Positions 22,750-33,534 are shown, numbered from the stretch's first letter. The stretch is 64,000 nucleotides of DNA from Leucaena leucocephala (GCA_037074615.1 CM073522.1:27278962-27342961), one strand, 5' to 3'. Translations and numbers: made by a program. Notes: generated by a model from the sequence alone, not told the origin.

Positions 22750-23660
22750 AGCTCCAATGAGAAAGTGAAACAAATCAACTCAATGCCAGTAACTCAAGCC
22801 CCAGGAAGGAAAAACGCCCGAGTCAAAATTTCATTACAACAGGAGATCTAATAACACTGAAAGAATTCTTCCCTCACACCCTGTATAGGAAAATGAAAAT
22901 GAAAATTAGGACATGTAGTAATCTAACTGAATGTTTATATGTTTTGCAGGTTTATGGGGGGAAATCACATTAACTACAAAAAAGAACCAAAATTCAAAAT
23001 TAAAAAAAAAAAAAAAAAAAGAATCTTGAAAGCCCACAGAATACATGGCATTTTCCCCAATGTAGAAGTGGCTTACCACTTACCAGCATAGCGAGTTGAT
23101 CAGAAGTTCAGAACAATATCGTCTTAGAAACCCTCTTCCGGAAGAGAGAGCGCATTTGAAATTCAGATCTAGGCGTTTGAAGAATGGATAAACAGTTGGT
23201 GACAGTTGTGAGATTCCAAAATATCGAAACTCTATAGTATTATTTTGATCTACTTTCTTTGTCCCTCCACTCCACCTTCTTCTCGGGGAGAGAAGAATCG
23301 TGTTTGGGAGACAAGAAAATGATTGAGGTATTTTCCTTTCTGGCATTCAACTTTTTTCTCACCTGTTTTTGTAGATGGTGACGAGAGAGAGAGAGAGAGA
23401 GAGAGCTGCGAGGGCACCACCGATTTCCAGCTCGGAAAAAGGCTTCGAAAATGGATGCTTACACGTGCTGCGTTCATCATCACAGACACTGTGATTCTTT
23501 CTCTGAATCACGTACGTTCAAAGTGTTTGGGACCACCCGATGCGATGCACGTACCATCCGTCCGTACACCACTTTTTGTTTTCAAAAACCTCACACCATC
23601 AAAACATGGATCGAATTTATTATTATTCCCCCATTAACTAAGAGTATTTGATTCTCCTCC
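22750..23660 (-). promoter_or_regulatory. 5' UTR and promoter region of the C4-hydroxylase gene
   Basis: 23086-23330 is mixed in composition. It has a good donor (GCTATGCTG|GTAAGTGG on the minus strand) that could splice to TTTCAG|TGTTATTAG near 22855, making a leader intron. Farther out is a (GA)n run at 23383-23405 and an ACGTG core at about 23463, common in plant promoters. The exact transcription start was not located. Confidence 0.4.
23383..23405 (+). repeat. (GA)n microsatellite
   Basis: An uninterrupted GA dinucleotide run of about 11-12 units in the upstream region of the C4-hydroxylase gene. Confidence 0.9.
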
Positions 23661-23944
23661 ATTAGTACAACAAGCTCATAAAGAACTATTGCTATGGTAT
23701 CATTTACTACAATGATTCTCCATAAAGAAATTCTTACGAAAGAATCAAGTTAAGGCAGGCCTTTCATTTCTGTCTTAAGGTTTGTTTGATATAAGGGAAG
23801 AAAGGAAGAAATTTTAACGAGTTTAATTTAAAAAAAATTAACAAATAGTTATAAAATTTTAATAAAAAAATTAATCGGACTATTTTTATGTCTAGGGTTT
23901 ATAATTTTATCTAATTTTAAATTAGGTCTTGTAATTATTATGCT
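23661..23944. other. AT-rich spacer
   Basis: No gene, RNA gene or clear repeat boundary is seen between the C4-hydroxylase promoter and the family B MITE that follows. Confidence 0.4.
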
Positions 23945-24494
23945 TATATGGTTTGCTCAAGGGCTTGTTTGGGTTTATCCTAAATTATAGTTTTAAAAAA
24001 AAATTTAGGCAAAATTTTAGTTTAGAAAAATTTTAAAACAATTAGTTATAGTTGTCCATAAGTACTTTTAGGCAAAATTTTAGTTTAAAACTATGGTTTT
24101 GAATAAACTATTAAAACTAACTTTTTGAACAGTAAAAAAATTTATGAACCATCTAATTACTATATTACCCCTACTTTTTCTTACACCCTCTCTCCTTTCT
24201 CATCTCTACCCCTCTCCTCTCTCCTCTCTTTTTTCTCTCTCTCTTTTCTACCCTCTCTCCTCTCTCCTCTCTTTTATCTTTTCTATACATCTCTCCTCTC
24301 TCTTACTTTTAATCAAATCATACACTTTTTGGTAATTTATCAATATAAAAAGTTATTTTAAAAATAACTATCCAAACACTTATTTATTCAAAACTATTTT
24401 TTTCCATAAACTCTTCTCTAAAAGCCCTTTTTCATAAGATATCTATAAACTTTTTTTGATAGGCTCTTGTTAAAATTTTATCCAAACAAGCCAT
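23945..24494. mobile_element. MITE, family B copy 2 (inverted relative to copy 1)
   Basis: It starts near GGGCTTGTTTGGGTTTATCC and ends TTTATCCAAACAAGCC. Internally it reads AAACTATGGTTTTGAATAAAC and a long pyrimidine-rich CTCTCCTCTCTCC tract (about 24185-24305). These are the inverse of the purine tract and TTTATTCAAAACTATGG in copy 1 at 7241-7742. Short frames over the tract are artefacts of low complexity. Confidence 0.65.
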
Positions 24495-25600
24495 TAATTT
24501 AAACCCATCTAGCTTCAGCTACTGACGCAAGCTGAGAGGGGCTGATGTGACACATATCTTCCTCTTTAGCCTAACTAAATAAAAAAATACAAAATAAAAA
24601 AATAAGTTTTTTGAAAAATAAAATGAAATAAAATTTATCTATTATCAATATAGAAAATAAAAATTCATTTTACGTCTAATCTTACATATATATAATGTTA
24701 ATTTTTATTTTATTTAAATTTATATAATAAAATTTATTCGTATATATTGAGTGAAAGTTATATCATTAGTTATTAAATTTTACAAGTATAACTTTGCAAC
24801 TTTCCTCCTAGTCACCTGTCTTAAGGTTTGTTTTTTGAAGCGAGCTTCGTCTTTCTCTTTGGATTAGCCTATATGTTTTTACTTTCTCTCATTGGTGATT
24901 GTTTCTTCACATCTATTGAAGAGAAGGATGACGCTTGGGGTTCGTAAAGCAAGCGATTTATGGCAAAAGACAACAAGAATAAAGGGCATCACTGAAAACA
25001 CTTATACCAATACTAAAGATTGGTGAACTTCTTAAGATCTCTGAAGGTGTTTGACAACATATAGAATCTCTTGTTCGATGGGGATGGAGGAAGAGGATTC
25101 AAAGATTTGGGGCTTTTTCTAAAGTTGCAGTTTTTTTTTTCACTCGATTCATTGAAATTTTGCTCCGACTATATCCGGATCTGATCCGCGTCGCGCACCT
25201 GGTTATGGTGAGTGAGTCTCCCAACGGAAATTTTTTACATACGTCAAGGTTTGAACTCGAGATCTTATTTAAGTGATACCAAATTACTTACCACTCAAAC
25301 TAACCTGTTTGTTTAAAGTTGCAGTTCGTTGAAGGTGGAGTGGCTATGAAGACGCTACAAGGGCCCTTACCTCAAAACGCTGCAAATCCTTATTTTGGAG
25401 GTTCTTTTGAAGCTAGCACAAAGATTCTCAGTAGCTAGCTCGCAGCCACCTATGAAGCATGGCCCAATTTTTTTGGAATTGGCGAGGTAGCGAGGCTCTT
25501 TCTTTTTTCATGTGAGACTTAAAAGTATAAATAATTTTTATATTTTTTAAGATTTAAATTTATATTATTTTTTTATAAGGATAAAGTTATTTATTACTTA
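24495..25600. other. Intergenic sequence with a mixed-composition island split by a SINE
   Basis: 24830-25500 is less AT-rich than its surroundings, with gene-like words (TTCGTAAAGCAAGCGATTT, GATGGGGATGGAGGAAGAGG, CAAGGGCCCTTACC). I could not assign any protein to it, and every frame has stops. It may be the relic of a gene or transposon. The SINE S2 splits it at 25131-25313. Confidence 0.35.
25133..25313 (-). mobile_element. tRNA-derived SINE, copy S2, with target-site duplication
   Basis: On the minus strand: TTAGTTTGAGTGGTAAGTAA (A-box region), CTCGAGTTCAAACCTTGACG (B box), GTTGGGAGACTCACTCACCA, GATCCGGATATAGTCGGAG, then an A-run (T-run on the plus strand from 25131). TAAAGTTGCAGTT flanks it at 25120-25132 and 25314-25326. 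That 13-bp duplication defines both ends. Confidence 0.88.
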
Positions 25601-26069
25601 GGATGTGTTTGGCTCAATAAAAAAAAGAGAAAAGGAGAAATTTTAATAAAAGAAAAGGAAGGGAAGATGAGGGATTTTATTATTACCTTATTTAGATTAA
25701 CATTAAGGGAGAGGAGGGGAGGAATTTTAATATTACTTTATTTAATTCAAGAAATAAAGAGAGAAAAAATATTTATATATGAACAAATTTATCTTTATAT
25801 TATTTTAAAGAATATTTTAATAAAATATAATATATGGGTAATATTAGGATATTAAAAAATTATAGATATATTATATGATAAAACAAAAATATTACTCTTC
25901 CTTTCTAAATTCTCCCAATTTTAGAGGGAAGATTAAAGTTAAGAGGGAAGGGAAAATTAAAAAAAAAATATTTCCCTCTTAAAATTTTAAGATATCTAAA
26001 TAAAGCGAGGAGAGCAAAATCTCTCCCCTCCTTTCCCCTCCCACTAAATCACTCATACCAAATAATACC
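25601..26069. mobile_element. Tourist-like MITE with TTA target duplication
   Basis: The left end GGATGTGTTTGGCTC and inverted right end GGTATTATTTGGTATG are related. TTA lies on each side (25598-25600 and 26070-26072), as for PIF/Harbinger-derived Tourist elements. The subterminal GAGGGGAGG (left) and CCCCTCCTTTCCCCTCC (right) tracts also pair. Confidence 0.75.
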
Positions 26070-26072
26070 TTA

Positions 26073-26505
26073 ACTAACGACCAATTAGTGAGTAGTGGGG
26101 CTCTTTGAAAACTAGGATGTATGTTTGCCCTTGCTAGGCTTTAGGATTTGTCTTTGTAGGGTGTTTTCTTTGTTTCTGATATATGTTGCTTTGGTTTGGC
26201 AAGAATGGAACCTTATCCTTTAGATTAATTTTACTTATAGTGATGGCTAGTCTATATCTGCAATCATCTGTTTGGCACTAGAAGTTTTCATCAACTTGAT
26301 GATGGACTCGAGTTTTAAACAAGAACATATAACAAAGATAGCATAATTGAGTCTTAGACATGATATCACAATTTTTTCAAAAGAGATAAGCACTAGGGGA
26401 GATGCATAGGATTACTTTGATGGTGTTGAAATTACGGAAATGGCAGTTTTTGCCTTGAAAAAATTTCATATGTTGGTCATGGAAGGATGAGATTGATACT
26501 CTTTT
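26073..26505. other. Intergenic sequence, no gene seen
   Basis: Mixed composition with T-rich runs. No frame shows similarity to a known family. It lies between a Tourist-like MITE and the LINE tail and may be part of older transposon sequence. Confidence 0.35.
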
Positions 26506-26745
26506 TTTCCCCCTTCAAAAGAAACGTTTCATTTAGAAAACCAACATCTTACAAAAGGAAAAACAAACAAGCAAACTGATCCTAACTAAGAAACTGAAAA
26601 TATTAGCCTAAAATCTGCAACTGTTGAGGAGGTCTGAGCATCCAATCCGGAGGACAAGACCCGTCTAATGAAGCCTTAGCAACCCAGTCAGCTACTAAGT
26701 CGGTTCCTTGATAATCCATTTACACGAATGAGTCCTGATGAAATT
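26506..26745 (-). mobile_element. 3' end of a non-LTR (LINE) element: RNase H-like C-terminus
   Basis: On the minus strand a frame from about 26720 to 26607 reads MDYQGTDLVADWVAKASLDG then SCPPDWMLRPPQQLQILG and stops. ADWVAKAS matches the final helix motif (N/D..AD.LAK.A) of the RNase H-like domain that ends many plant LINE polyproteins. An untranslated tail with TTTGTAAGATGTTGG and AAACGTTTCTTTTGAAGG follows. The upstream reverse transcriptase is missing, which fits 5' truncation. A host RNase H-like gene fragment is the alternative. Confidence 0.6.
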
Positions 26746-26989
26746 TCCTATTGAAAAGATATTTTCAGTAAGGATTTCACATCTCCAATATTATTCCTAT
26801 ATTAGTGCTAGACTATAGACAGCTGGGCAATGGCAAGGGTATCCATTTGGTATTCAATACTATCAAAAGACTGAAATTATGCTCTGGGCTATATTTTTTT
26901 AATTGCAATGATTTTTGTTTGTGCGTTTTATAATATTTTTTTTCATAAATAGATACGCGTATCCTAAAAGTATTTGTATCCTATATATA

Positions 26990-27258
26990 TTTTTAGAAAA
27001 ATTATATTAGAGGTACTTACTCTTTCACTCAATTTTTAAGTTAGTGCTCATGTATTTTTATCTTTTAATTAAATCGTTTAATTTTATTTTATTAGCATAA
27101 TTAATTTACGTAACTTTATTTTGTTAATACCGTTAGCCCCTGTACAGAAGTTAATAGTGTTTAACAAAGTAAAATTAAAGATTTAATTAAGAGAAAAAAT
27201 ACATAATACTAAATTAAAAATTTAAGAAAAATATAGATACCTCTAATATAGTTTTTCC
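26990..27258. mobile_element. Foldback MITE
   Basis: TAGAAAAATTATATTAGAGG then TACTTACTCTTTCACT on the left pairs with the inverse of ATATAGATACCTCTAATATA then GTTTTTCCTA on the right. The inner parts (ATGTATTTTTATCTTTTAAT, AATTTTATTTTATT) pair too, giving arms of about 100 bp. Confidence 0.6.
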
Positions 27259-27479
27259 TATATTTTTTAAAGGTGAAATTACATAAAATTTTATTAATTT
27301 AAAATTATATACAAATAACATTCTTAACGTTTAAGACTTAATAATAAACCCCTTAAACTTGTAAGTTTTTGTAAATAACCACAAACTATTAATTGTATAC
27401 CCCATTAAACTTCATTTATATATATATAACCCCACAAACTTTAAATTATATAAAGATAAACCTCTAAATTTTAAGGGGT
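27259..27479. other. AT-rich sequence with repeat-like CCCC(T/A)TAAACTT words
   Basis: Contains recurrent AACCCCTTAAACTT, CCCCATTAAACTT and CCCCACAAACTTTA motifs spaced 40-60 bp apart, which looks like a decayed repeat. No gene. Confidence 0.35.
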
Positions 27480-27918
27480 TAAGGGGCATTTTTATCCTGG
27501 AAATATTCCGCGATGAGCTAATACGTTCGAAAGTTTTATGAAAGGTAATATCGCTTTGAAACTTTTTTTGGGAACAATGTCGCCCCGCTGTTATCCAAAA
27601 TTAAATTTAACCGTCAATTGATTAATATGTTAACATGGGGCAAATTTGAATTCAAAAATACTTCCGAATACTTAATGTTTTCGAGTAAAAAATTTTAGGA
27701 TAAATTTACACTTTAACCAAAAATAAAAGATAACGTGGATGTCACTTCAGTATGTCATATCAGCAAATTGGTTAACTGAGAGTCAAACTTAACTTTAAAT
27801 AATAATCAGGACGAAAATGTTACGTTTTTTAACTTCCAGGATAACATTGCTCCTCATAAAATTTTTAGGACGTATTAGTTCCTCGTGGAATACTTCCGGG
27901 ATAAAAATACCCTTTAAC
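27480..27918. mobile_element. MITE with about 75-bp terminal inverted repeats (possibly Mutator-like)
   Basis: The left arm starts GGGGCATTTTTATCCTGG and continues AATATTCCGCGATGAG and CTAATACGTTCGAAAG. The inverse of the right arm reads GGGTATTTTTATCCCGG, AAGTATTCCACGAGGAA and CTAATACGTCCTAAAA. Long TIRs beginning GGG(C/T)ATTTTT are typical of Mutator-like MITEs. An 8-11 bp target duplication was not resolved. A spurious 66-68 residue frame spans the right arm on both strands. Confidence 0.7.
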
Positions 27919-27936
27919 TCATTTTTAAGCCATTTA

Positions 27937-27962
27937 CATATATATATATATATATATATAAT
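27937..27962. repeat. (AT)n microsatellite
   Basis: An alternating TA run immediately outside the right arm of the MITE at 27480-27918. Confidence 0.9.
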
Positions 27963-28276
27963 GAACCAAATTAATGGTATAGGAGTTATATGCAATATAA
28001 AAGCTCAAGGAACCTTATTATAAAGTTATAAATGTTAGAGAGGTTATTTACAAATGACATGAAGTTTAGTAAATTGTTTGTATATTTGGCCTTTTTAAAA
28101 TAAATTAAAATTTCACTGCATCAGATACCTATCGTATCCCGTTCAAATATCATATCCATGTATTGTTACATTACCACTCTCATATTGAATTATTGTATTA
28201 TTGACAATATTTTCAAATATTATAATTATTTTTTGTCATTGAGATGACCTATTATTTGCTACTTGGAAGTCTACCC

Positions 28277-28505
28277 GTTTGTTGGGTTTGAAGGGAAGGG
28301 AAGTGAAAGAAAATTTTAATAAATTCTATTTTTTTTAAAAAAAAGTTATGGTGAAAATTTCAATTAATTTTTGCAGACTTTCTTTTTTCATCTTTTCACT
28401 AATAAAATTTTCTAATCTCCGTTGTTTAATTATTTTAAAAATTGAACTCATTAAAATTTTTATTCCCCTCTCAATCCCTAATTTTCCCTTGAAACCAAAC
28501 AAATA
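28277..28505. mobile_element. MITE with GTTTG(T/G)TTGGGTTT ends
   Basis: The left CGTTTGTTGGGTTTGAAGGG is matched by the inverse of the right CCCTTGAAACCAAACAAAT. Subterminal GGGAAGTGAAAG and TTCCCCTCTCAATCCC tracts also pair. Length is about 229 bp. The target duplication is unresolved. Confidence 0.55.
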
Positions 28506-29159
28506 GAAATGTCATTTTTAATTATATTGAAGTTTTGGCTTAGGTAAAGCCATTGTGGTTCACTCACATGAATTATGATAGAAGTGGGTTTGGTATGAGT
28601 TGGTCATGATTTAATTGAATTTTTTTAACTATTTTTTTAATTTAATCGGAAAACTAGAGGTTAAGCACATCTTATCCCGTTAGACCAAATAGTCTTTGAC
28701 CAACCAAACTGACCCTTGACCCTTAGTTATATTAATTTGGCTCAAAATGGGATTTTGTGTTCCATTTGCCTCCAAAGGTGGGGCTATACATATATAGCTT
28801 AAGGCTCTCTGGGAGAGCTATCGAAAAATACTCTCTTTTTTTTAAAATCTAAATCAAAATTTTAAATGAATATTAGTTAAACATTGGTACAAACCTTACA
28901 AATAGATTTTAAATCCAAAATTATAGCTCGGAGTGAAGTTCACTGGTACAACTTTTGTAAAGTGACTAATATTTTTAAACTCTATTATCTAAAAATTAAT
29001 CTAAATATACATTAAGATATAGGTTTTAATTTAGATAAACACAAATAATCTGAATCAAAGATTCATATATAATCCAAATATATCAATATCTTATCCATAC
29101 GAATATCTATTATACACTTTTGTCAAGTCAATTGTGTTTTTCAAAATTTTTTATTTTAA
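28506..29159. other. AT-rich intergenic sequence
   Basis: No gene seen. Contains a mixed-composition stretch near 28730-28830 (GGTGGGGCTATACATATATAG) that I cannot assign. Confidence 0.4.
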
Positions 29160-30055
29160 GACATTGTTTGGTTAAGGTTTTTAGAGGGGAGGATAGGAGA
29201 GGGTAGGGAATAAGTCTCTTTGGTTCAAAAAATAGAGGGAAGAAAAGAAGAATTTTGTTATCCGTTTCTGCTCCCCTCTCCCACTCTCTCCCCTCTAAAA
29301 TCGGGGATTTTTGGAAGGAAGAGAGACTATTGTCTTTTTTTGACAAAATTGCCCATGATAATTTTTATATATTCTAGTAGTGCTCTCCGACATTCCGATC
29401 ATCTTCATCTTTAGTCATCTCATCAGACATTCTGTCACTCGCACTGTTCGCTATCAACATCCCTGTCGCTGTGAAGATCGCCATCCAGACCCACTGTCTT
29501 CTTGCCAAAATTTTGTCAAACCCACCATCCAGATCGTCGATGAAAACTGTTGGAGAAGGAGATGCCATGCAACTCTAAAACAGAATGGTGTGGGGGTGAT
29601 GATGCGTGGGGGTGATGGATGATGACAGCCTATGGATGATGTGGTGAATGGGTGAGGAGAGGAGAAGGTGAGGTCGAGATGATGATGGTAATGGCGGCAG
29701 CGGCGGCAAGGACTCCACGATTGAAGAAGAAGAGAAATAAAAATTTCTTTTCCCCACTTTAACAATGAAGAAGAAGAGAAAACTATTGGCCACCTGAATA
29801 ATATTTATAAAATCTATTTTCCCCACTTTAATAATGAAAAAAATTAATAAATTATAAAAATAAAATAAAAAAAAATTTAAACAAAATGATAAGGGCATTT
29901 TTGTCATTTTATAATAAGCTCCCGCTCTCCTCTCCTCCCCTCTTGAACTAAATAAAAAATATCTCTCCACCTCCCCTACTTACTTCTCTTATCTTCCTTT
30001 ACTTTATTTTAAATTAACCTAATCTACCCTTTCTTTGATTGAACTAAATATAGCC
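29160..30055. mobile_element. Large Tourist-like element with a GC-rich internal island
   Basis: The left end GACATTGTTTGGTTAAGG and inverted right end GGCTATATTTAGTTCAATC are related. TAA flanks both ends (29157-29159 and 30056-30058), the PIF/Harbinger target. At 896 bp it is long for a MITE. The interior 29375-29760 is much richer in GC than the rest. It carries an antisense frame (29374-29568) beginning MASPSPTVFIDDLDGGFDKI and other overlapping frames, none recognised. The word CCCCACTTTAA(C/T)AATGAA occurs twice near 29753 and 29820. Confidence 0.6.
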
Positions 30056-30058
30056 TAA

Positions 30059-30940
30059 GTGTGTCTAATATAAACTTTAGAATTTTCTACCTTAAAAAGC
30101 AGACAAATAAATCTTCAAAATAATACATCAAGTTTGAATTAATTTGGAATTGTATAATTCAAGTTTTTAAAATTAGTCAAACGTCAATAGCTAAAAACTT
30201 CATTGAATTTTTTGTCCTCATAGAAGGGTGATCTGGTTTTGATGAACGTTTCATATGGTTTTGTTCTTGAGTGCCTATTATTAACTCTAGTAAGAATTTT
30301 GAGAATTTTTAAGTTCATTAGATTGGGTGAATACAAACTCAAATTAAGCATACTCAAAATTAAAATGGGAGAATAACATTCGAGTCCCTTATAAGAGAAT
30401 TCTTAATATTTTGGTTTCTACTTGAAAAAAAAAACTGCTAATAATATATTATATTTGTCAATCTTTAAGAAGATCATTGTTTTAGTAAACTAAAATGTCA
30501 ATGATTGTATTATAAGGGACCTAAATGTTATTTTCTCAATTAAAATTTTGATTTCATTAAGGTCAGCTGGGGATGTGATATGGTCATATTTTGCATTTAA
30601 GATTGTTTCACCATTTTGAATGCAAAAGCAAGCCAAAGTTGTTGGTAATATAACTCCTTTGAAGTTAATTCTCAAGACTAATCTAAATAGAATGAACTTT
30701 GACCGCTTAATTATAAAGTTTAAAATTTAAATTTATATGAATATAAAAAATTAAGTTTAGAAGATCTATCCTCAAATAGCCCAACAATATTTAAATACGG
30801 GTACAATTAGCCATTATATATATATATATATATATAAGAAGAAGTTAGTTCAACTAGAAGTTTTGGATTTTCTCATATTTTGCGAGTATTAGATTTGAGT
30901 TTGTAAGTACAAATTGTTAGTGATTGCCTACTAGACCAAT
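30059..30940. other. AT-rich intergenic sequence
   Basis: No gene seen. Contains an (AT)n run at 30814-30836. The sequence around 30360-30560 has paired words (GAATAACATT(C)GAGTCCCTTATAA / TTATAAGGGACCTAAATGTTATTTTC) suggesting a decayed foldback element. Confidence 0.4.
30814..30836. repeat. (AT)n microsatellite
   Basis: About 11 uninterrupted TA units. Confidence 0.9.
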
Positions 30941-30948
30941 CGTTTCGT

Positions 30949-31130
30949 TTTTTTTTTATTGTCCACCCGATTTATTAGAATTTTATCTCGATTATATTCG
31001 GATCCGACCTGCGTCGCTCACTTGACTATGGTGGGTGAATCTCCTAACAGGGATTTTCTATATACGTCAAAACTCGAACTCGATATTTCGTTTAAGTAAT
31101 ACCGAGCCGTTTACCACTCAGACTAATCCC
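30949..31130 (-). mobile_element. tRNA-derived SINE, copy S3
   Basis: On the minus strand: GGATTAGTCTGAGTGGTAAA (A box), TCGAGTTCGAGTTTTGACG (B box), GTTAGGAGATTCACCCACCA, GATCCGAATATAATCGAGA, ATCGGGTGGACAAT and an A-run. CGTTTCGT flanks both ends (30941-30948 and 31131-31138). Same family as S1 and S2. Confidence 0.85.
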
Positions 31131-31138
31131 CGTTTCGT

Positions 31139-31820
31139 ATGTAGACATTGAGTTTATTATATTATTTGTATATTTACTTTATAATAAGAGATATGAATAA
31201 CTATAGAATTATTCTAAAAATAATAATAACAATAATGAATTAAAATTATGGTATGATTATGATTGATTATTTTAGAGCGAAAAGTCTATAACATAGATTT
31301 TATTAGATTACTGACAATGTACAAACTAAGAAATATAGAAGAAATTGAAAATAAGTATAGTAGGAATAAAGTGACAAACGACACGTGTCTAAGACTGGAT
31401 CCCAAAGTTAATGAATTGTAGAATGAGAATGAGGGAAGAGCTTAAGATTGAGAAAGTTAAATGAAAACTAATCCCCCTTGACGAAATGGATGGTTTCTTC
31501 CTTTATAGTGGAGACTCTTGAGTCTGGTGTGTCAATTCGGACCTTTTCAAATCTAGTCATTTGGTGCGTCGGTTTCGTCTTTTCCAGATTTACCTGAGTT
31601 TAGTGGAGATATTCTAAAGAAGTGGAGGTTGCAGTTCCTATCTCCAAGTCCGACATAGAGGAGTCAAATTTGGGGTCACTTGAGTTAGGTAGTTTCGATT
31701 AGGACGCCATTTGCTAAGAGAACTCCTGTTTGGGCCCATGCAATATTAATTGGGCCTAGAATTATTATAAGATGATTTTGTATAGAGATATAAGTTAAAA
31801 TCATTGTATAAAAAAAAGTT
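31139..31820. other. Intergenic sequence with an LTR- or gene-like mixed-GC island
   Basis: 31370-31760 is less AT-rich, with CCTTTATAGTGGAGACTC (TATA-like), ACACGTGTC and GGGCCCATGCAATATTAATT then GGGCC. This resembles part of a retrotransposon LTR, but no TG...CA ends or duplicated flanks could be placed. No protein-coding similarity. Confidence 0.3.
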
Positions 31821-31832
31821 AAAATCATATAC

Positions 31833-32098
31833 GATATCCGTGGGTTTAACTGGCGAAAGAATGAGACATATGATCATTTGGAGCGTATTCGATCTTTGGA
31901 GAGTACCACTTTATTATGGTTCCAGTCGTGGTGCTTGGGCAGGCATCTTAACTCCTAGGTTTATGCTTGAGGGTAATAGTCGGCTCGCCCTGCCTGACAT
32001 TGGTATCGCCTAGGAGGAAGGGAGATTTCGCCCTGTCCTTGGATCGTAGGTGAACCTAACCCCTTTTCAAAAATTTTCTCATTTGTACAAAAAAAAAA
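31833..32098 (+). repeat. Retroposon family D, copy 2
   Basis: Contains TTTAACTGGCGAAAG, GGTTCCAGTCGTGGTGCTTG, GGGTAATAGTCGGCTCGCCC, TATCGCCTAGGAGGAAGG and TGGATCGTAGGTGAACC, then a long A-run to 32099. AAAATCATATAC precedes it (31821-31832), and the same word follows copy 3 (32375-32386). Confidence 0.7.
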
Positions 32099-32108
32099 AT
32101 ACACTTAC

Positions 32109-32374
32109 CCATTGTTTATGGGTCAAACTGACGAAAGGGTGAGACCTGCGACCATTTGGAACGTGTTCGATTCTTTGGGAGTATCACTTTGTTGTAGTTC
32201 CAGTCGCAGTGCTTGGGGAGGCATCCTAACTCTTGGGTGCCTAGGTTTACGCCTGAAGATAATAAACGGCTCGCTCTAACCAATATTAGTATCGCCTAGG
32301 AGAAATGAAAACTTCGCCCTATCCTTAGATCGTGGTAAGTACAACCCCTTTCCAAAAAAAATTTATATATAAAA
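32109..32374 (+). repeat. Retroposon family D, copy 3
   Basis: Directly follows copy 2 with the same block order: TCAAACTGACGAAAGGG, GGAACGTGTTCGATTC, AGTTCCAGTCGCAGTGCTTG, GGTGCCTAGGTTTACGCC, TATCGCCTAGGAGAAATG and TTAGATCGTGG. An A-rich tail follows. ATACACTTAC flanks it at 32099-32108 and 32383-32392. Confidence 0.7.
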
Positions 32375-32392
32375 AAAATCATATACACTTAC

Positions 32393-33534
32393 TAGATAAT
32401 AAGGTACTAAACTGACTTATCGTGAGATAGTTACGTGGACTAAGTTATAATCTATTTAGAATTGGGTCACTAAACACTTGTACCTAATACCAACATAGTT
32501 TCTTACACGAGGAAGATTGCGTTTTGACATAATCAAGTCATATTTAACTAAATGATACTAACTGTTGTGATTGAGTATAATATGATCCATGCGAAAGAAA
32601 GAGAGTAATTAAGATAAGATTTGTTACTCCCATTATGAATTATGAGAGAGATATCTCTACTCAATGAGTAAGATTAAAAAATATATGTTCATGCAACAAA
32701 TAAATATTATTATCAAGAAATCATTCTTCAGTAACATGAGAGTAATGTCTCCATATTTTATATTGGACCTAAATATCGGGTGATAAATGGACTTAACATG
32801 ACTATAGGATATGTGGTATGATTGTATCAAATTACCAATCTTCATATAGTTTGGATAATAATAATGTTTTATTAGAGGCTACTTATGACTTATAAATTAA
32901 AAGGTGTTTTGAGTAGGACTCAATTTTAGTGTTTATATTGTCGTGAGATCTACACTAGCAAAATATAATTTTAACGATCAAAATTTAAAATTTTCAATTG
33001 ATAATTTTTAAATAATAAAATCATATTTTGAAAAACTAATAGTTGAGATATTATATTTATTTATATTATGTCCCCATTAAAATATTTTTTTTAAAAAAAA
33101 ATAAAAAACATAGATATGGATCGTCCAATCAAATATGGGAAGTCCAGAAGTGATGAGCGCTGTATGTCATTCCTTATTTAGCATACTACTAACATTATAT
33201 GAGCTTACAGATTCACATACATAAGAATAGACTAACACCAGTTAGAATGTCCATATTCAATAAAGATAAAAATGTCTATCCGATTTGTACTTAGTTACTC
33301 TATTTAATTGTATTATGTTTAGTTCACATATGAATGTTCTATTTATTTATGAATTAATCCTTTAATTTTTTACTTAAATACATGTTATATATAAATATTT
33401 TTAATTTTTTATTAAAGTATAATATTTTAATTATAATTGGGTTGACTCTTCAGTTCAACCACAATCAGATAACTTATTCTTAAACTATTGTCATAACTGG
33501 TTTAACCACCAATTCATTTTTTAGATTAACACGC
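32393..33534. other. AT-rich intergenic sequence
   Basis: No gene or clear element is seen. Frames here are short and AT-driven. Confidence 0.4.

Noticed and set aside
22747..22773. N-terminal extension of the C4-hydroxylase from an in-frame TTG
   Set aside because: The ATG at 22746 gives the expected family length, and the upstream sequence reads as leader.
24125..24361. Serine/leucine-rich frames of 60-80 residues
   Set aside because: They arise from the CTCTCC tract of the family B MITE. Low complexity, not coding.
27795..28023. Overlapping frames of 66-68 residues on both strands
   Set aside because: They sit on the right arm of the long-TIR MITE and the adjoining (AT)n run; palindromic DNA opens both strands.
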